Source: Rhodococcus sp. HNM0563 (lineage in GTDB: Bacteria > Actinomycetota > Actinomycetes > Mycobacteriales > Mycobacteriaceae). Taken from it: DNA of 64,000 nt. The notes below the pieces were generated by a model. The model was given only the letters and a program-made list of their open reading frames with translations, had not been told where the DNA came from and did no database searches. The stretch's first letter is position 1; each line of letters opens with the position of its first letter. Position numbers and translations under genes: made by a program. Positions 45,758 through 54,984 of this stretch are shown here, one piece after another. The stretch covers positions 310,001-374,000 of the forward strand of contig NZ_JAASAF010000004.1 of assembly GCF_012726195.1 (NCBI RefSeq), given 5' to 3'.

Positions 45758-46063
45758 CTACTTCGCGACGGTGACGTCGACGTTGTGGACGCCTGCGGAG
45801 GTCGGGCTCACTGTCGCGGTGCCGTTGCCCGTGCTGGAAAGCGCACGGATCTTCCACTCGCCGGGTGCCGCGAAGAAGCGGAAGTCGCCGGTAGCCGACG
45901 CGACCACTTCGGCGGTGAACTCATCGGTGCCGTCGAGCAGGCGCACGAAGGCGCCACCGACGGGCTGTCCGTCGGCTGCGAGAACGCGGCCGGTGATGAC
46001 CGTTTCCTTCTCGGTATCGACGTTCGACGGAAGAGTCTGGGACTGGACGGGTGCTCCACACAT
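45758..46063 (-). CDS. sseC: DUF1416 protein (SseC type)
   Basis: A 101-residue protein beginning MCGAPVQSQTLP. The rest is a carboxypeptidase-regulatory-like beta-sandwich: VITGRVLAADGQPVGGAFVRLLD, FRFFAAPGEWKIRALS. It matches Rv0814c (sseC2), always found beside the CysA-type sulfurtransferase. The N-terminal Cys2 is conserved by recollection and may be functional. It starts 4 bases after the sulfurtransferase stop. The function is thought to be in sulfur transfer but is not established. Confidence 0.9.
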   Translation of the reverse strand: MCGAPVQSQTLPSNVDTEKETVITGRVLAADGQPVGGAFVRLLDGTDEFTAEVVASATGDFRFFAAPGEWKIRALSSTGNGTATVSPTSAGVHNVDVTVAK

Positions 46064-46067
46064 GTTC

Positions 46068-46901
46068 TTATGCTCCCAATTCGATCGGTGCGCCGACGAG
46101 CGAGCCGTACTCGACCCAGCTGCCGTCGTAGTTCTTGACATTCTGCTTGCCGAGGATTTCCTGCAGCACGAACCAGGTGTGGCTCGAGCGCTCGCCGATC
46201 CGGCAGTAGGCGATGGTCTCCTTGGAGTCGTCGAAGCCCTTCGCTGCGTAGAGCGCGGTGAGCTCGTCGTCGGACTTGAACGTGCCGTCCTCGTTGGCGG
46301 TGGTGCTCCACGGGATGTTGATCGCGCCGGGCACGTGTCCACGCTGCTGTGCCTGCTCCTGCGGAAGGTGCGCGGGGGCGAGGATCTTGCCGGAGAACTC
46401 GTCGGGCGAACGCACGTCGACGAGGTTCTTGTTGCCGATGGCGTCGATGACCTCGTCACGGAACGCGCGGATCGACGTGTCGGGTGCGGCGGCCTTGTAC
46501 TCGGTGGCCGGGCGGGTGACCTCGTCCTTCGACAGGGGGCGGCCGTCGAGCTCCCACTTCTTACGGCCTCCGTCGATGAGCTTGACATCCTTGTGGCCGT
46601 AGAGCGTGAAGTACCAGTAGGCGTACGCGGCAAACCAGTTGTTGTTGCCGCCGTACAGCACGACGGTGTCGTCGTTCGCGACGCCCTTGGCCGACAGCAG
46701 TGCGGAGAACTGCTGCTGGTTCAGGAAATCGCGGCGGACCGCGTCCTGCAGATCCTTGCGCCAGTCGAGTCGGATCGCGCCCTCGATGTGGCCGCCTTCG
46801 TAGGCGGAGGTGTCTTCGTCGACCTCGATGAAGACGGTCTTCGGCGCTTGCAGGTTCTGCTCAGCCCAGTCGGCGGAGACCAGAACGTCGGAGCGAGCCA
46901 T
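46068..46901 (-). CDS. cysA2: Thiosulfate sulfurtransferase (rhodanese), CysA2 type
   Basis: A 277-residue tandem rhodanese. The first domain is inactive (structural); the second carries catalytic Cys233 in AYCRIGERSSHTWF, the CRxGxR[S/T] loop of thiosulfate-specific enzymes. It corresponds to Rv0815c. It forms persulfide from thiosulfate for downstream sulfur transfer. It lies between the DUF4395 and DUF1416 genes in one operon under a Cys-rich leader peptide, so cysteine or sulfur supply is the likely control. Confidence 0.94.
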   Translation of the reverse strand: MARSDVLVSADWAEQNLQAPKTVFIEVDEDTSAYEGGHIEGAIRLDWRKDLQDAVRRDFLNQQQFSALLSAKGVANDDTVVLYGGNNNWFAAYAYWYFTLYGHKDVKLIDGGRKKWELDGRPLSKDEVTRPATEYKAAAPDTSIRAFRDEVIDAIGNKNLVDVRSPDEFSGKILAPAHLPQEQAQQRGHVPGAINIPWSTTANEDGTFKSDDELTALYAAKGFDDSKETIAYCRIGERSSHTWFVLQEILGKQNVKNYDGSWVEYGSLVGAPIELGA

Positions 46902-46988
46902 GGTTGTTCCTTTCGTGGTGACACTGAAGTAGTCGTGGGTGGAACGGCAGAAGTGCTGACGGACAGAAGTGCAGACGGAACAGCGAAC

Positions 46989-47447
46989 TCAGGTGGTCTG
47001 TGACCGAACCCGGGCGATGAGCGGATACACGCGGCATCCGAGGCACACCCCGAATGCGGCATTCAACAGGGCTGCGAACAGTGCGAATCCTGCGGCGACG
47101 ATGCCGAGCGTGACTGCATCGGCCAGTAGTGCGACGGTGCCGATCAGGGCGAAGACGAAGCCGACCCCCTGCGCGAACCGCAACGGCTCGGCGGGCTCGG
47201 TCTCCGTCGGGGGCGTCAGGCGGGGTGCAACCGCGACGGCGAAGAGCCTGCCGTACGGGCTTCGGCGTGGGCCGACAGCGGCGCCGAGGAGAAACACGAT
47301 GGTCTGTACGGCCAGCACGATGCCTGCTGCCTGAGGCGCGAACGAGGTGATGACGAGGACCGAGACGAGGACCGCTGTGGTGATCCATGCGGCGAACCGG
47401 GGTCCGCGCACGTCTACCTGGAGAGCGGGGGATGTGGTGAAAGACAT
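46989..47447 (-). CDS. DUF4395 membrane protein
   Basis: A 152-residue protein from the ATG at 47447, behind caggag. About four hydrophobic segments (ITTAVLVSVLVITSFAP; IVLAVQTIVFLLGAAVG; FVFALIGTVALLADAV; FALFAALLNAAFG) are followed by GVCLGCRVYPLIARV. The C-x2-C motif at the membrane edge is typical of DUF4395, a family linked to thioredoxins and rhodaneses. It may relay sulfane sulfur or disulfides; this is inferred from context. It is the first gene of the sulfur operon. Confidence 0.88.
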   Translation of the reverse strand: MSFTTSPALQVDVRGPRFAAWITTAVLVSVLVITSFAPQAAGIVLAVQTIVFLLGAAVGPRRSPYGRLFAVAVAPRLTPPTETEPAEPLRFAQGVGFVFALIGTVALLADAVTLGIVAAGFALFAALLNAAFGVCLGCRVYPLIARVRSQTT

Positions 47448-47514
47448 GTGTGTACTCCTGCTGGATCGATATCGCTGGGGCGAGTCGAATCGCGGTAGGT
47501 CGACCGCGGGTGGA

Positions 47515-47577
47515 TCAGCAGGTACAACAAGTGCCACCGAGGCGGCACAGATCAACCGTGCGGCGTCGGGTGAGCAT
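47515..47577 (-). CDS. Cys-rich leader peptide of the sulfur operon (Ms5788A/Ms4533A type)
   Basis: A 20-codon frame, MLTRRRTVDLCRLGGTCCTC, ends in TGA 67 bases upstream of the DUF4395 start. The basic N-terminus, the D-L-C core and the C-terminal Cys cluster match the Cys-rich leader peptides described upstream of mycobacterial sulfur genes, including the syntenic MSMEG_5788 region. When cysteine is short, ribosomes stall on the Cys codons and change expression of the downstream genes. The ribosome-binding site is weak. The family call is from memory. Confidence 0.8.
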   Translation of the reverse strand: MLTRRRTVDLCRLGGTCCTC

Positions 47578-47677
47578 TAGCTCTTGGCAGGTCAACACGC
47601 GTCGCAGTGTATCCGAGAAAACGGCGCAGGGAAGGGCCGGGTGCCTGCTTGTTTCACAGCCCGGGTGCCCGCCGGTG

Positions 47678-48103
47678 TCACAGCGCGGCCAGTGCTCGCC
47701 TCAGATCGTCCGTCGTCGGAACCCCGGAGACCCGGTACCGCTGGTGTCCGTCGCCGTCGAACAGGAAGGTCGTGGGTAGTGAGAGTACGCCGAGTTGCGT
47801 GGCGAGGGAGACGTTCTCGTCGAAGTCGAGCTCGATGTCGCGCACGGGCGGCGCGGTGTCGCCGTTGCCCTCGATCACCCCGGCAACGACCCGGCGGACT
47901 GCGGCACATGGCCCGCACCAAGGCGCGGAGAAGTGCAGGATCACCGGTTCGCCTTCACCGACACCGACCTTGCCGAGCTCAGGGTCCGCGGCCGAAGTCT
48001 CGGTGACGGATAGTTCCTTCAGCCGGCCCGACCGAAACCGGATCACCGCACCCACTACACCCGCCGCGACGATCACGACCGCAAGGACGACAAGCGGGGT
48101 CAT
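47678..48103 (-). CDS. thiX: Membrane-anchored thioredoxin-like protein ThiX
   Basis: A 141-residue protein with an N-terminal membrane segment (LVVLAVVIVAAGVVGAV) and a thioredoxin domain with Cys63 and Cys66 in SAPWCGPCAAV and the cis-Pro in SLPTTFLFDGDG. It corresponds to Rv0816c. It probably exchanges disulfides or persulfides, perhaps with the DUF4395/CysA2 proteins encoded downstream. Its start overlaps the lmeA stop (ATGA), so it is translated with lmeA and is separated from the sulfur operon by the leader peptide. Confidence 0.9.
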   Translation of the reverse strand: MTPLVVLAVVIVAAGVVGAVIRFRSGRLKELSVTETSAADPELGKVGVGEGEPVILHFSAPWCGPCAAVRRVVAGVIEGNGDTAPPVRDIELDFDENVSLATQLGVLSLPTTFLFDGDGHQRYRVSGVPTTDDLRRALAAL

Positions 48104-48891
48104 GAGGGCTGCTGCACTTCGGTGAGGTCGATGGTCACGTTGTGTGCTTCACCTTCGATCACGATCCGCGAGCCCCGCGCTTCCACCGACGTGGGATAGA
48201 CGCCGAACGGCAGATCCTGTGGTTCGATCGTGGTGGTGAACAACCCGAGTACCAGGGGTTTCAGCGGATCGGGAACGGTGAAGTCGGCATGTCCCTCGGG
48301 GCCGAAGTACAGGTCGGACGCGACGATCTGTACCCGGTCGCCGTCGAGGACGAGATCTGCCTGAACACTGACCCGCGCGGAGAGCGGGCCGACCGGCACG
48401 GTACCGGTGAGCACGACACCACCTGCGGTGGTCGGGCCTGATCCGCCTGATCCGCCTGTGCCGTCCGATTTGCTGGCCGGCGGTGCAGAAATCTGTAGAT
48501 CGGGAATGTCGAGGACCTGTCCGAGTTCGGTGGCGTCGATCATGACACGGCCGTACAGCAGATCGACCGGCACCGACCGGATCGATCCGTCGAGGAGCGC
48601 GGACGCCTCTGCGTGGGCACCCACCAGGTTCGCTTCGACTGTGATGTCGCCGAGCATGTCGGTGGGGACCCGATCCGCGGTGATCTCGACGTTCTCGTAG
48701 TGACCGTTGCGCGCTTGCAGAAGAAAAGGGAAACCGTGGATCGTCACCGCGGGATCGGACTCGAGGGCGCCTCCCTCACGCAGCGCGCGAGACAGTCGAT
48801 ACTCCGACCAGGCTGCCGCCCCGAAATCGACCAGTAGAGCGAGTCCGACGAGGACAACGAGGCCGTAAATGAGTTTGCGCACGCCGACCAT
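48100..48891 (-). CDS. lmeA: LmeA-like DUF2993 envelope protein
   Basis: A 263-residue protein with an N-terminal hydrophobic segment (KLIYGLVVLVGLALLVDFGAAAW) serving as signal or anchor. The DUF2993 domain contains VTIHGFPFLLQARNGHYENVEI, typical of a lipid-binding TULIP-like fold. It corresponds to Rv0817c/MSMEG_5785, LmeA, needed for elongation of the lipomannan mannan chain in the periplasm. A Gly/Ser-rich linker lies at about residues 140-155. An alternative start is the GTG four codons in. Confidence 0.85.
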   Translation of the reverse strand: MVGVRKLIYGLVVLVGLALLVDFGAAAWSEYRLSRALREGGALESDPAVTIHGFPFLLQARNGHYENVEITADRVPTDMLGDITVEANLVGAHAEASALLDGSIRSVPVDLLYGRVMIDATELGQVLDIPDLQISAPPASKSDGTGGSGGSGPTTAGGVVLTGTVPVGPLSARVSVQADLVLDGDRVQIVASDLYFGPEGHADFTVPDPLKPLVLGLFTTTIEPQDLPFGVYPTSVEARGSRIVIEGEAHNVTIDLTEVQQPS

Positions 48892-48925
48892 TGTGACGGA
48901 ACGTACCGGGCGACGTTCTCGCCAG

Positions 48926-48941
48926 CTAACACGGCGGTAAC
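48926..48941 (+). promoter_or_regulatory. Possible GlnR-type half-site pair
   Basis: ctaac-acggcg-gtaac: two AC-type half-sites six bases apart, 75 bases before the glnR start. Actinobacterial GlnR boxes are built from such units with 6-base spacing. This would allow autoregulation. It is a weak match to a loose consensus. Confidence 0.35.
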
Positions 48942-49016
48942 AAATGGGGGGTTAATCTGGACCACGCCGTTCATCCGGAACGGTCTGCCCAGGCAGTGCG
49001 AAGAAACGGAGGCCCG

Positions 49017-49739
49017 GTGGAGCTTCTCCTGCTGACCTCCGATCCGGATCCCGATGCCGTGTTGCCGTCGCTGTCGCTGCTGGCGCATTCGGTACGGCCG
49101 GTCCCGACCGAAGTGTCATCGCTGCTCGAAGCGGCTACCGCCGACATCGCGCTCGTCGATGCCCGAACCGATCTCGCCGCGGCGCGTGGATTGTGCCGCC
49201 TGCTCGGTAGCGCCGGTTCGGCGATACCTGTGGTCGCTGTTCTCACCGAGGGCGGGCTTGTCGCGGTCAACCCCGAGTGGGCACTCGACGACATCCTGCT
49301 CACAGGCACCGGGCCCGCCGAACTCGACGCTCGGTTGCGGTTGCTCCTTGCTCGGTCCGGTGGCGGGGTCTCTGCCGAGACCTCCGGACGGATCACGCTG
49401 GGCGAACTCACCATCGACGAGGACACATACACAGCGAGGCTGCGCGGGAAACCGCTCGACCTGACGTACAAGGAATTCGAGCTTCTCAAGTACCTCGCCC
49501 AGCACGCCGGCCGGGTCTTCACCCGCGCACAGCTGCTGCAGGAGGTGTGGGGCTACGACTTCTTCGGTGGCACCCGGACGGTCGACGTGCACGTGCGACG
49601 ACTCCGCGCGAAGCTCGGCCCCGAACACGAAGCCCTCATCGGGACCGTCCGCAACGTCGGATACAAAGCCGTCCGGCCGAGCAGCCGTACCAAGGGCGGT
49701 CACACGGTCGGCCACCCCGAGGACGAGTTCGCCGAGTAA
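49017..49739 (+). CDS. glnR: GlnR-type OmpR-family transcriptional regulator
   Basis: A 240-residue protein from the GTG at 49017 (family N-terminus MELLLLTSD), after ggagg at a short 4-base spacing. The N-terminal receiver-like domain is atypical and the C-terminal winged helix is canonical ([27 protein letters not shown], then [14 protein letters not shown]). It corresponds to Rv0818, GlnR, the orphan regulator of nitrogen assimilation. No histidine kinase gene is adjacent, as expected. It is divergent from lmeA; mshD follows after 17 bases. Confidence 0.9.
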   Translation: MELLLLTSDPDPDAVLPSLSLLAHSVRPVPTEVSSLLEAATADIALVDARTDLAAARGLCRLLGSAGSAIPVVAVLTEGGLVAVNPEWALDDILLTGTGPAELDARLRLLLARSGGGVSAETSGRITLGELTIDEDTYTARLRGKPLDLTYKEFELLKYLAQHAGRVFTRAQLLQEVWGYDFFGGTRTVDVHVRRLRAKLGPEHEALIGTVRNVGYKAVRPSSRTKGGHTVGHPEDEFAE

Positions 49740-49756
49740 TCGCTACCCTCGGGTGC

Positions 49757-50689
49757 ATGAAGTCCGGGCCCGATGAGCACGAAGAGTTCTCGCTGCAGCA
49801 GCCGTTCGTCGAACGTCCTACCGCGGCGCAGGCCGCCGAGGTGCAGGCACTGCTCGAGCGTGCCACCGCGCACGACGGGACGGCTCCGGTGTCGGAGCAG
49901 GCTGTTCACTCGCTGACCCGCGACACCGATGCGCGGCATCTGATCGCCGTCGTAGACGGTGCGGTCGCCGGGTATGCAAACCTCACGCCCGCGCACGGCG
50001 AGCACCCATCGATGTCCGAGGTCGTCGTGGATCCGGCTCATCGAGGTCGTGGCCTCGGTAGCGAGCTCGTCGGAGCGGCGCTGACCGAAGGCGGATCCGA
50101 AGCACGAGTGTGGGCGCACGGAGATCTTCCCGCAGCCCGCGCTGTCGCTGCGAAGCTGGGCCTCAGGGGCGTTCGCGAACTCCTTCAGCTGAGGAGACCG
50201 CTCGATCTCGCGCTCCCCGAACTCGAGATACCCGATTCGGTCGAGCTGCGCACGTATCGAGGACCTTCGGACGATCCGGAGCTGGTGCGGGTCAATGCTT
50301 CCGCCTTCGAATGGCACCCTGAGCAGGGGCGGATGACCGCGAGCGACGTGGCCGACCGCCGGGCCGAATCGTGGTTCGATCCGGCTGGGCTGTTTCTCGC
50401 ATTCGACGTCGCCGACCCCGATCGCCTGTTGGGATTCCACTGGACGAAGGTGCACCCGCCGGGGCCGACGGAACCGTCGCTCGGTGAGGTGTACGTGGTC
50501 GGCATCGCTCCGGAGGCACAGGGCCGGGGTCTCGGGCGGCTCCTCACTCTCGCCGGACTGCACCATCTGCGCGCGCGGGGACTATCCACTGTTCTGCTCT
50601 ATGTCGAGGGTGACAACACCGCCGCGCTCAACACCTACGGCAAGCTCGGGTTCGAGCGCTTCCATGTGGATGTCGCATACGCGAAGTGA
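49757..50689 (+). CDS. mshD: Mycothiol synthase MshD
   Basis: A 310-residue protein made of two GNAT domains. The acetyl-CoA loops are [17 protein letters not shown] in the first half and [19 protein letters not shown] in the second, where the catalytic domain lies; it ends [15 protein letters not shown]. MshD acetylates Cys-GlcN-Ins in the last step of mycothiol synthesis and is a marker of actinobacteria. It corresponds to Rv0819. It is probably co-transcribed with glnR and is followed by the pst promoter region. Confidence 0.95.
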   Translation: MKSGPDEHEEFSLQQPFVERPTAAQAAEVQALLERATAHDGTAPVSEQAVHSLTRDTDARHLIAVVDGAVAGYANLTPAHGEHPSMSEVVVDPAHRGRGLGSELVGAALTEGGSEARVWAHGDLPAARAVAAKLGLRGVRELLQLRRPLDLALPELEIPDSVELRTYRGPSDDPELVRVNASAFEWHPEQGRMTASDVADRRAESWFDPAGLFLAFDVADPDRLLGFHWTKVHPPGPTEPSLGEVYVVGIAPEAQGRGLGRLLTLAGLHHLRARGLSTVLLYVEGDNTAALNTYGKLGFERFHVDVAYAK

Positions 50690-50766
50690 ACATCTCCTGA
50701 CGACACGTTGTTGTCCGGTGAAGTTCGGGTGATTGTCGCAACACCAGTAGTGCCTGTATCCGGCGT

Positions 50767-50784
50767 GTTCATCTCCCGTTAACC
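50767..50784 (+). promoter_or_regulatory. PHO box upstream of pstS
   Basis: GTTCATC-tccc-GTTAACC: two units with an 11-base period, matching the actinobacterial PhoP/RegX3 direct repeat (consensus GTTCACC, as I recall). It lies 144 bases before the pstS start, within the 238-base gap after mshD. Phosphate starvation would activate the operon through it. Confidence 0.75.
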
Positions 50785-50927
50785 GGCGAGAGAGTATCCG
50801 TCCACCGGATCCGCCTACCTTCTGCATACGGGTCGGATGCTGACGACTCGGCGCAGGGGATCCTCCCGCGTCTCGAAGTCGCCACCCAGCCTTGTGTGGC
50901 GGAAGCGATATTCCTGAAGGAGTACAG

Positions 50928-52046
50928 GTGAACCTGAAGCGCAATGGTGCCCTGCTCGGCCTGTTTGCGGCCGGCGCACTCACGCTCGCGGCTTGCGGTA
51001 CCGACAACAATGCAGGCTCGGTCGAGGTCGACGCCGACGCCTCGGGCGCGACCTGCGAGGGCAAGGCGAACCTTTCCGGTGCGGGGTCGTCTGCGCAGAA
51101 GAACGCGATGGACAACTTCGTTTCCACCTACATCGCCGTCTGCAACGAGAAGGGCGCTTCGGTCAACGTGGCGTACAACCCGTCGGGTTCCGGTGACGGC
51201 CGCACGCAGTTCATCGCCAACCAGATCGATTTCGCCGGCTCCGATTCGGCCATCAAGGAGGAGCAGGCCGCGCTGGCAGCCGAGCGTTGCGCCGGGAACC
51301 CGGCATGGAACCTGCCTCTCGTGTTCGGTCCGGTCGCACTTGCCTACAACCTCGAGGGCGTCGACAATCTGGTCGTCAACGGTGAGGTTGCCGCAAAGAT
51401 ATTCAACGGCCGGATCACCACGTGGAACGATCCGGCGATTGCTGCGCTGAACGAGGGCGTCGAACTGCCCGACAGCCCGATCACCGCGATTGTCCGTTCC
51501 GATTCGTCGGGTACCACCGACAACTTCCAGCAGTACCTCGAAGCAGCATCCAACGGCGCATGGACCACCGGTGCAGGCTCCGATTTCACCGGGGGTATCG
51601 GTGAAGGTGCGAAGGGCTCGGCCGGTGTCGCCCAGGCTGTTTCGGGCGCTCCCGGATCGATCACCTACGTCGAACTGTCGTTCGCCGAGCAGAACGGACT
51701 CAGCATCGCTTCCATCGACACCGGCAACGGCCCGGTCGAGCTGAACTCCGAAACCGCCGCTGCGGCCATCGACGGCGCGGAGTTCGCCAGCGCAGGCGGC
51801 GGCGATCTGACCCTGGACCTCTCGTCGATCTTCGGCACCGACGCCGAAGGCGCATACCCGCTGGTGCTCGCGACCTACGAGATCGTCTGCTCGGGCGGCT
51901 ACGACGCCGAAACCTCGGCAGCGGTCAAGTCGTTCCTGGTCAGCGCGGCCAACGAAGGCCAGGAGGGCCTCGAGGAAATCGGCTACGTCCCGCTTCCCGA
52001 GTCCTTCAAGTCGAAGCTGACCGAATCGATCGACGCCATCGCCTGA
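50928..52046 (+). CDS. pstS: Phosphate-binding lipoprotein PstS
   Basis: A 372-residue protein from a GTG after gaaggag. The lipobox LTLAAC places the lipidated residue at Cys23. The mature protein has the phosphate-pocket motifs AGSSAQKNAM, DFAGSDSA and RSDSSGTTDNF. It captures phosphate at the outer membrane face for the PstCA permease. It is the first gene of pstS-pstC-pstA-pstB. Confidence 0.95.
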   Translation: MNLKRNGALLGLFAAGALTLAACGTDNNAGSVEVDADASGATCEGKANLSGAGSSAQKNAMDNFVSTYIAVCNEKGASVNVAYNPSGSGDGRTQFIANQIDFAGSDSAIKEEQAALAAERCAGNPAWNLPLVFGPVALAYNLEGVDNLVVNGEVAAKIFNGRITTWNDPAIAALNEGVELPDSPITAIVRSDSSGTTDNFQQYLEAASNGAWTTGAGSDFTGGIGEGAKGSAGVAQAVSGAPGSITYVELSFAEQNGLSIASIDTGNGPVELNSETAAAAIDGAEFASAGGGDLTLDLSSIFGTDAEGAYPLVLATYEIVCSGGYDAETSAAVKSFLVSAANEGQEGLEEIGYVPLPESFKSKLTESIDAIA

Positions 52047-52107
52047 TCGTCTGCACAGGCGGACCGCCCGTTCCGGAAATTCACGACGAGATAGATTGCG
52101 AGTTCAC

Positions 52108-53157
52108 ATGAGTGACGCGCCGAGCACCTCGGCTACTCGCGCCGCCGGTCCTGACCCGGCCGGGTCAGGACCGGGCGGTCCGCACGGCAGTACACCGGAG
52201 GCCAAGATTACTTCCCCACAGACCAAGAAGAAGACCGTCGTTCGGCCAGGCGACCGGATCTTCAGTTCGTTGGCTTCCGGGTCCGCCGTCCTGGTCTCGG
52301 TGATCATCGCCGCGATCGCGGTGTTCCTGGTGTGGCGCGCGGTGCCTGCGCTGCAACGCAACACCGTCAACTTCCTCACCAGCCGAGATTGGATCACGCA
52401 GGACATCGAGGCGATGGCCTTCGGTGTTCTCGACCTTTTCCAGGTCACGGTCCTCGTGTCGATGTTCGCGCTGGTACTGGCGATGCCGGTGGCCCTCGGT
52501 ATCGCGATCTTCCTCACCTCGTATTGCCCCGAACGGATCAAGAAGGCGCTCGCGTACGTGATCGACCTGCTCGCCGCGGTGCCGTCGATCGTCTACGGCC
52601 TGTGGGGCATGCTCATCCTGGCGCCCTTCCTGCGACCGGTCGCAGAGTTCCTCAACACCAACCTCGGCTGGTTCCCGTTGTTTGCGACGGGCAGCGGATC
52701 GATCATCGGCGGCGGAACGATCTTCACCGCGGGCATCGTGCTCGCCGTGATGATCCTGCCCACCATTGCCGCGGTCAGCCGCGAGGTGTTCGTCCAGACA
52801 CCCACCGCGCACATCGAGGCCGCACTCGCACTCGGTGCGACCCGCTGGGAAGTCGTGAAGACCACGGTCATCCCGTTCGGCAAGTCCGGTTACGTCAGCG
52901 GTTCGATGCTCGGTCTCGGACGTGCACTCGGCGAGACCATGGCCCTCTACCTCATCCTGCGGACCACCTCCGAGGCGTTCTCCTGGTCGCTGTTCGACGG
53001 AGGCGCCACCATCGCGTCGAAGATCGCTCTCGGTTACGCCGAATTCAACAACAACATCCAGGCCGGTGCCTACATCGCCGCGGGTCTCGTGCTCTTCGTC
53101 CTGACCTTCGTCGTCAACGCCGCAGCCCGCATGATCGTCGCTGGAAAGAAGGACTGA
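52108..53157 (+). CDS. pstC: Phosphate ABC transporter permease PstC
   Basis: A 349-residue protein from the ATG at 52108 (a TTG four codons earlier is less likely). A hydrophilic Ser/Gly/Pro-rich N-terminus of about 45 residues precedes six membrane segments. The permease EAA loop lies in HIEAALALGATRWEVVKTTVIP, and GLGRALGETMALYLILR follows. It pairs with PstA to form the channel. Confidence 0.94.
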   Translation: MSDAPSTSATRAAGPDPAGSGPGGPHGSTPEAKITSPQTKKKTVVRPGDRIFSSLASGSAVLVSVIIAAIAVFLVWRAVPALQRNTVNFLTSRDWITQDIEAMAFGVLDLFQVTVLVSMFALVLAMPVALGIAIFLTSYCPERIKKALAYVIDLLAAVPSIVYGLWGMLILAPFLRPVAEFLNTNLGWFPLFATGSGSIIGGGTIFTAGIVLAVMILPTIAAVSREVFVQTPTAHIEAALALGATRWEVVKTTVIPFGKSGYVSGSMLGLGRALGETMALYLILRTTSEAFSWSLFDGGATIASKIALGYAEFNNNIQAGAYIAAGLVLFVLTFVVNAAARMIVAGKKD

Positions 53158-53161
53158 CGCC

Positions 53162-54070
53162 ATGACGACGACCACCCTCACATCGCCCGTCAAGGCACCG
53201 ACGTTCCAGCGGGTCAGCGGTGCACGCAGGACCAAGGACGTCGCGGCCACCGTGCTCGTCACCCTCTCGGTGCTCATTGCGCTCGCGCCTTTGGCCTGGG
53301 TGCTCATCACCGTGATTGCCAAGGGCATGCCCGCCCTGCTCTCCTCGACCTGGTTCACCAATTCGCTGAGCGGACTGACCGCTTCGTCCATGGGCGGCGG
53401 TGTCTACCACGCGATCGTCGGCACCCTCCTGCAGGGATTGGTGTGCGCGATCATCTCGATCCCGCTCGGCGTGTTCGTCGCGATCTATCTCGTCGAGTAC
53501 GCGGGCAAATCGAAGCTCGGTCGCATCACGACCTTCATGGTCGACATCCTCAGCGGTGTGCCGTCCATCGTTGCCGCGTTGTTCATCTACGCGCTGTGGG
53601 TGGCGACCTTCGGAATGCCCAAGTCCGCATTCGCGGTGTCCCTCTCGCTGGTGCTGCTGATGGTGCCGGTCGTGGTGCGCAGCACCGAGGAGATGCTGCG
53701 AATCGTCCCTCAGGATCTCCGCGAGGCGTCGTACGCGCTCGGGGTCCCGAAGTGGAAGACGATCGCCCGGATCGTGCTCCCGACCTCGCTCGCAGGCATC
53801 ATCACCGGAATCATGCTCGCCCTTGCCCGCGTGATGGGTGAGACTGCGCCGCTGCTGATTCTCGTGGGATACGCACCGTTCATCAACTTCAACCTGTTCG
53901 GTGGCGAGATGGCCACCTTGCCGGGTCTGATGGTCGCCGAGATGAACAACCCCACCGAAGCGGGCTCGATGCGTATCTGGGGTGCCGCTCTGACGCTGAT
54001 TCTCATCATTGCGATCCTCAATATCGCCGCCAAGCTGATCGGTCGCTTGTCGCAGGTCGGCTCCAAGTAG
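53162..54070 (+). CDS. pstA: Phosphate ABC transporter permease PstA
   Basis: A 302-residue permease starting 4 bases after pstC, with aagaagga upstream. Six membrane segments are evident. The cytoplasmic coupling loop is [23 protein letters not shown], followed by [12 protein letters not shown], both diagnostic of PstA. Confidence 0.95.
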   Translation: MTTTTLTSPVKAPTFQRVSGARRTKDVAATVLVTLSVLIALAPLAWVLITVIAKGMPALLSSTWFTNSLSGLTASSMGGGVYHAIVGTLLQGLVCAIISIPLGVFVAIYLVEYAGKSKLGRITTFMVDILSGVPSIVAALFIYALWVATFGMPKSAFAVSLSLVLLMVPVVVRSTEEMLRIVPQDLREASYALGVPKWKTIARIVLPTSLAGIITGIMLALARVMGETAPLLILVGYAPFINFNLFGGEMATLPGLMVAEMNNPTEAGSMRIWGAALTLILIIAILNIAAKLIGRLSQVGSK

Positions 54071-54125
54071 ACGCGCCGGCGATGACCACATACTTCGAAC
54101 TCGATACACCATTAGGGAGCCGGTA

Positions 54126-54902
54126 ATGGCCAAGCGTCTGGACCTCAAGGACGTCAACATCTTCTACGGGAAGTTCCACGCGGTGTCCGACGTGACGCTC
54201 TCGGTACCTCCCCGCAACGTCACCGCGTTCATCGGCCCTTCCGGCTGCGGTAAGTCCACCGTGCTCCGCTCGCTCAACCGTATGCACGAGGTGACCCCCG
54301 GTGCCCACGTCGAAGGGTCGGTGCTCCTCGACGGCGAGGACATCTACGACGCGTCCGTCGATCCGGTGGGTGTGCGCAAGACCATCGGCATGGTGTTCCA
54401 GCGGCCGAATCCCTTCCCGACGATGTCGATCCGCGACAACGTCGTTGCGGGCCTGAAGCTGCAGGGCATGCGAGACAAGAAGAAGCTCGACGAAGTCGCC
54501 GAGAAGTCGCTGCGTGGTGCGAACCTGTGGAAGGAAGTCAAGGATCGCCTCGACAAGCCCGGCGGTGGTCTGTCCGGTGGGCAGCAGCAGCGCCTCTGTA
54601 TCGCCCGCGCGATCGCGGTGCAGCCCGACGTGCTGCTCATGGATGAGCCGTGCTCCGCTCTCGACCCGATCTCGACGCTTGCGATCGAGGATCTGATCAC
54701 GGAACTGAAGCAGGAGTTCACGATCGTGATCGTCACGCACAACATGCAGCAGGCGGCCCGCGTGAGCGACCAGACGGCGTTCTTCAATCTCGAGGCCACC
54801 GGTAGGCCAGGCAAGCTGATCGAGATCGACGACACCGAGAAGATCTTCTCGAACCCGACGCAGAAGGCCACCGAGGACTACATCTCGGGTCGCTTCGGCT
54901 GA
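54126..54902 (+). CDS. pstB: Phosphate ABC transporter ATPase PstB
   Basis: The 258-residue length is standard for PstB. Walker A is GPSGCGKST, the signature [16 protein letters not shown] and Walker [14 protein letters not shown]; the end [16 protein letters not shown] is typical. It powers phosphate uptake by PstSCA. In position it is equivalent to phoT (Rv0820). A strong terminator follows. Confidence 0.96.
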   Translation: MAKRLDLKDVNIFYGKFHAVSDVTLSVPPRNVTAFIGPSGCGKSTVLRSLNRMHEVTPGAHVEGSVLLDGEDIYDASVDPVGVRKTIGMVFQRPNPFPTMSIRDNVVAGLKLQGMRDKKKLDEVAEKSLRGANLWKEVKDRLDKPGGGLSGGQQQRLCIARAIAVQPDVLLMDEPCSALDPISTLAIEDLITELKQEFTIVIVTHNMQQAARVSDQTAFFNLEATGRPGKLIEIDDTEKIFSNPTQKATEDYISGRFG

Positions 54903-54929
54903 GATCTTCCCGGCGACAGTACGAATAGG

Positions 54930-54963
54930 AGAGCCCCGACCGGATTCATCCGGTCGGGGCTCT
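54930..54963. terminator. Bidirectional terminator between pstB and phoU
   Basis: The arms agagccccgaccgga (54930-54944) and tccggtcggggctct (54949-54963) are perfectly complementary with a 4-base loop, between convergent stops. Confidence 0.9.
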
Positions 54964-54984
54964 GCGCGTGTGGGGCAGGAGAAC

